Assembly (NCBI GenBank): GCA_027886175.1
Contig: JAJNNQ010000006.1
Location: 14,909,001-14,973,000 of the forward strand
DNA: 64,000 bases
From: Phylloscopus collybita
Lineage: Eukaryota > Chordata > Aves > Passeriformes > Phylloscopidae
Direction of reading: 5' to 3'
Both the position numbers and the translations under genes were made by a program. Position 1 is the stretch's first letter. Every line of letters begins with the position of its first letter. Below the pieces are notes generated by a model, which saw only the letters and a program-made list of their open reading frames with translations, had not been told where the DNA came from and made no database searches. Below, piece after piece: positions 60,716-64,000 of the stretch.

Positions 60716-62483
60716 TCTGCTTCTGAGTCATTTAACAAGGTTTTCTTAGCTTTTCAGGTTCATTTAGTTTGTGAAAGTTGCAGCAATGTCAGCTTCCAAT
60801 CTTATGCCTTGGGAAGCAGAGGGAATTGGAGAGGTCAGGGGCTGCTGGGCAGCAGCCAGCTATTAGAGTATAAAAAGTAATAATAGTCATGGCTCACTAG
60901 AAAAGGTAGCAAGAGAATGCAGAACTGAGCTCATATCAGAGAAAAGAAATGCTGACTTTCTAAATGTAAACAATATATATAAAATACAGAATTTTTCACA
61001 CACTACTGTAGAGATTAGGTCAGACCTCAATTTATTAACTACAAACCAACCAAATTAACTACAGGAGACTATTTCTTCCCTGTACCATTTCAGGATATTA
61101 GACCATAGAGAACTTGTTCTTTGACCCCCCTTCACCTGTACAATGTTATTTAAAAAGCTAAATTGTATGCTGTCTAATAACTGGTACATTAGTTGAGGTA
61201 CTCTATATACTTGGTAATTGTTGACAACTAATGTAAGTATAAAAGTCAGGGGAAAGGTGTCAGCAAAATATTTTGGGACAAAATTAAATGTATAATCATT
61301 GGGAGAAGGCCTGAAAATGAGGAACAGATATTATTCAAATATTTTAGGGGTTTTTTAAGAATGTGTAATGGTTTTTATCAAAGATGAACTAGAATTGATT
61401 ACTCTGCTATCAGCAGTCAGAGCATCAAAATGAGGATAGATCACTTACTATAAATGCCTGCAAAAATGCTGTGCAGAGTAGTAGCTTTGCCATGTAGAAA
61501 TCGGACACAGCCCTTAGAATGACACCCAGTATTCCTTTTTTTACTAGCAAAAATAATTATACCTTTATAAAGAACTATGTCAGTCAGGAATTTAAAATTA
61601 TACATATTTCCTAATTCTGTTCCTTTTTTATATTATTGAAAAAAACCCCCAACAAAACCTAACATTTTGAATTCTACTTATAGAAATTATTGTCTGTGAT
61701 ACATATGAGGTAAATGAAGCACAGCATACCATAGTCCAGTGTGTGAAAGTGTGGAAATCCTTGACCTAAGGAATGAAACCTGGTCAAGAGATCAGAATTC
61801 CAGTTTCTATTCTTTAGCATTACCTGCTCCCAGAATTCTAGAGCAGTATATACATTTTGACTTAAAGTTAAAAAAAAATTATATATTCAAAATGGGATTC
61901 ATAATGTAAGAACCCCATCTCTCCCTAAGTTACTTAATTCAGTATAAGCATGTGTTAGCAGCTATAAGCAAGTGTTATTAGCTATAAGCAATTAATTAAT
62001 GAATTAATTGCAATGTTTCCTATATAGAATTCTGTTGCTGACTTGGGATCTTAACAGGATAGTTTTGATTCAGTGTGTGATTTGGGTAAATTCTGCCAGG
62101 GCAGCTTTTAGTGTTCAGTGCCTTCAGCTGCTCAGCATCAGCATTCCAGGCATGCTGTTCGCTTATGTTTCACAAGTACAAAAGAGGGCATTCTGAGCTG
62201 TAAATTGCAATCTAAACAGTGACCTACTGAGTAAATCACTATTCCTCAATTGTCAGCACCTCCTCTTCCCAAGTTTAGGGGCAGCTTTGCCATAGACACT
62301 CTGCTGAATGCTTGTGTGACATTGCTTTCATTGTGATAATGCTGCACATGGTGTCAGGATGTGACATACTTTGATATAAATCTGACATTAAAGATGATCT
62401 TCCTGTCCCCTGATTTCCCTTTGTCTCTGTCTATTGGTTGTTGCAATCTTGTCTTTGATAAAACCTTTTTCTTTTTGTCACAG
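60712..62483. other. No gene recognised
   Basis: AT-rich sequence; 61938-61990 has two to three imperfect copies of a TATAAGCAxGTGTTAxxAGC unit. The 62-codon frame at 62008-62196 has no recognised content. 62420-62483 is a pyrimidine-rich lead-in to the candidate exon that follows. Confidence 0.4.
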
Positions 62484-62545
62484 AGTAACAGCTGGCTAGA
62501 CGAGAAGGGAGACAAATACTTCTACAATTACTAGTGGAAGGCCAG
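62484..62545 (+). other. Candidate exon (62 bp), best of four
   Basis: A long pyrimidine tract ending CTTTTTGTCACAG precedes it and GTAAGAAAA follows; the exon ends GCCAG. In one frame it reads SNSWLDEKGDKYFYNY and then a TAG stop, 12 bases before the donor. This could be a last coding exon with an intron in the 3' UTR or a non-coding exon. The peptide is not low-complexity, but I recognise no family. Confidence 0.35.
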
Positions 62546-64000
62546 GTAAGAAAATTTCATTTTAGGGAAATGAGAATGGAAGGTGTATCATGATGGTGCA
62601 GACTCAGGGTGGATAAGGTGTATAAGTGGTAATTTTGGAACTAATGATTTACTTGTTTATGTTGACAGATTGTTTTCAACTTCCAAATTGTAATAAGGGA
62701 TTTTGTGACCCTTGGAAAAAAACCCCAATTTACTCAGGCAGACATTCTGCATTAACACTTCAGACATTCACACTTAAAATATATATTCTGAGACATTATT
62801 AGGTTCTTTTAAACAATAAGAGACAGTCTTTTCTTCTAAAGTAATGTAAATATTTATTATGTCTTAGTCTAAATCTATGATTTTAGGTGATCAAAGATTA
62901 AATTTGTGTTTAGGTGTACCTACTAACACACATACTGGCAATTTTTTCCAATGGATATCTATTCTACTCGATTTCCTAATTCATATGTATATTCACTCGT
63001 ATCTTTAATTGTTTGTCTTTGCCTTTGAATTAGTTAACCTGGAAAAAAATTATATTAAACAGAAAAACCTCAAACATCAAATGAAGTGCACTGTACACAG
63101 CATCCCACCATCTTAAGCTGAATGTTTCCTGTTATTGCAATTTATGTCAATGATAAGTGTGAGAGAACACTTGATTAACAACGTAACAGTCATCCTAATG
63201 AATCTTCTGCTCAAAGTGAAGTTAGTAAAAAAAAAAAGAAAAAGCTTTGACCTTCTTATTATAACAAGGGTGGATTTGGAGGTGAGGAGGTGATTTTTTT
63301 TTTATTTTTATTATTTTTGTAAAGGTATTTTGGTCAAAATTAATATTAAAGATTGCAAAATGCTTTCTTAAAATCAGTGGAATTTATGAACAACTGTCCC
63401 TTTTTAAAAATACACTTATTTACAATATCACATCTACATAAGGCTTTTACTGATCAAAATATTGCCTTCTCTTCCATTAACTTCTCCTCAACTACTTTCT
63501 TCATTCTCCTTCACATGCTAGTATAAAAACTTTTCCCCAGAAGAATGTGTCATCTTAATCTGTTGCATCACCTACAGTACATTGGTTTCAACATTTCACT
63601 TTAATATACTTTTTCAGTTCCTCTGGAGATTCCTGGATTCATACTCAAATCTGGAAAAGTAATAATTTCTTCTCCCTAACAGTCTATAGTTTTTGTGTGG
63701 TGGTTTGGTTTTTTGCTTGGTTTTGTTGTTTTGGGCTTTTTTTCAGTGAATAGACAAATAGGTCTTTCTTGCAGCTAAATCATTGCCAAAAATTATTTAC
63801 TGTTATATTTACCTCATTTGTAATTCAGAGATCTATAAAAAATAGTCTACTTCAAAATGTTTATTGTTTAGTGTTTCCTACTAATGCTGGCCAAATGTGT
63901 ATTGTAGTACTGCAATTAAAACCAAGTCTTTATATCTCTACCACTCTGGAGGAAAATAAGCTTCGGTACAATTCTGATAAATGTGCAGATGTGTTTTCTT
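62546..64000. other. No gene or repeat recognised
   Basis: AT-rich unique sequence to the end of the window, with a short T/G-rich stretch near 63695-63745. Confidence 0.4.

Noticed and set aside
1..64000. tRNA, rRNA, snRNA genes, CRISPR arrays, operons or bacterial features
   Set aside because: I looked for tRNA-like arms, U6 and 5S starts and regularly spaced short repeats and found none. The content is that of a vertebrate intergenic or intronic region.

Overview
This window looks like an AT-rich, gene-poor stretch of a bird macrochromosome, probably a songbird. The evidence is the repeat content. There are eight 3'-truncated CR1 LINE pieces with the avian 3' end that reads ATTCTATGATTCT, several TGTCCT...ACA ERVL-type LTRs, a retroviral element primed by tRNA-Trp, and no recognisable SINEs. 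No complete host protein-coding gene is visible. Open frames longer than about 90 codons are either inside repeats or about as frequent as chance predicts in AT-rich DNA. This is read from sequence and from memory of the families; no database search was run.

Layout. 1-475 is the end of a CR1. 2385-2911 is an LTR-like block on the minus strand. 8896-10320 is a second, poorly bounded LTR-like block. 10879-11568 is an unusual 39-bp minisatellite carrying two POU/octamer motifs (ATGCAAAT) per unit. 15930-16260 is a CR1. 21117-21829 and 36971-37555 are two related solo LTRs, each with perfect 5-bp target-site duplications. 23224-26146 is the most notable object: a recent, compact provirus on the minus strand. 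It has nearly identical 306-bp LTRs, a perfect 6-bp duplication, a tRNA-Trp primer-binding site, an open gag-like start fused to a very GC-rich segment, and no pol or env. 32920-33562 is another ERVL-type LTR. 35572-35719 is a long CCTT microsatellite. 38008-38259, 49050-49300 and 50989-51175 are pieces of one further LTR family. CR1 fragments lie near 5.9, 7.4, 31.5, 40.5, 41.4 and 43.2 kb.

The remaining sequence (about 85%) is unique-looking, 30-38% GC intergenic or intronic DNA. In it I could pick out only weak candidate exons with paired splice signals (19001-19054, 57132-57164 and 62484-62545 on plus; 47512-47619 on minus), two pairs of short exact or near-exact direct repeats lying 2-2.5 kb apart, a perfect 25-bp palindrome, one strong G-quadruplex motif, a few simple repeats, and segments whose composition resembles conserved enhancers. 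Nothing suggests an operon or any other coordinated gene set. The only functionally organised unit is the mini-provirus.
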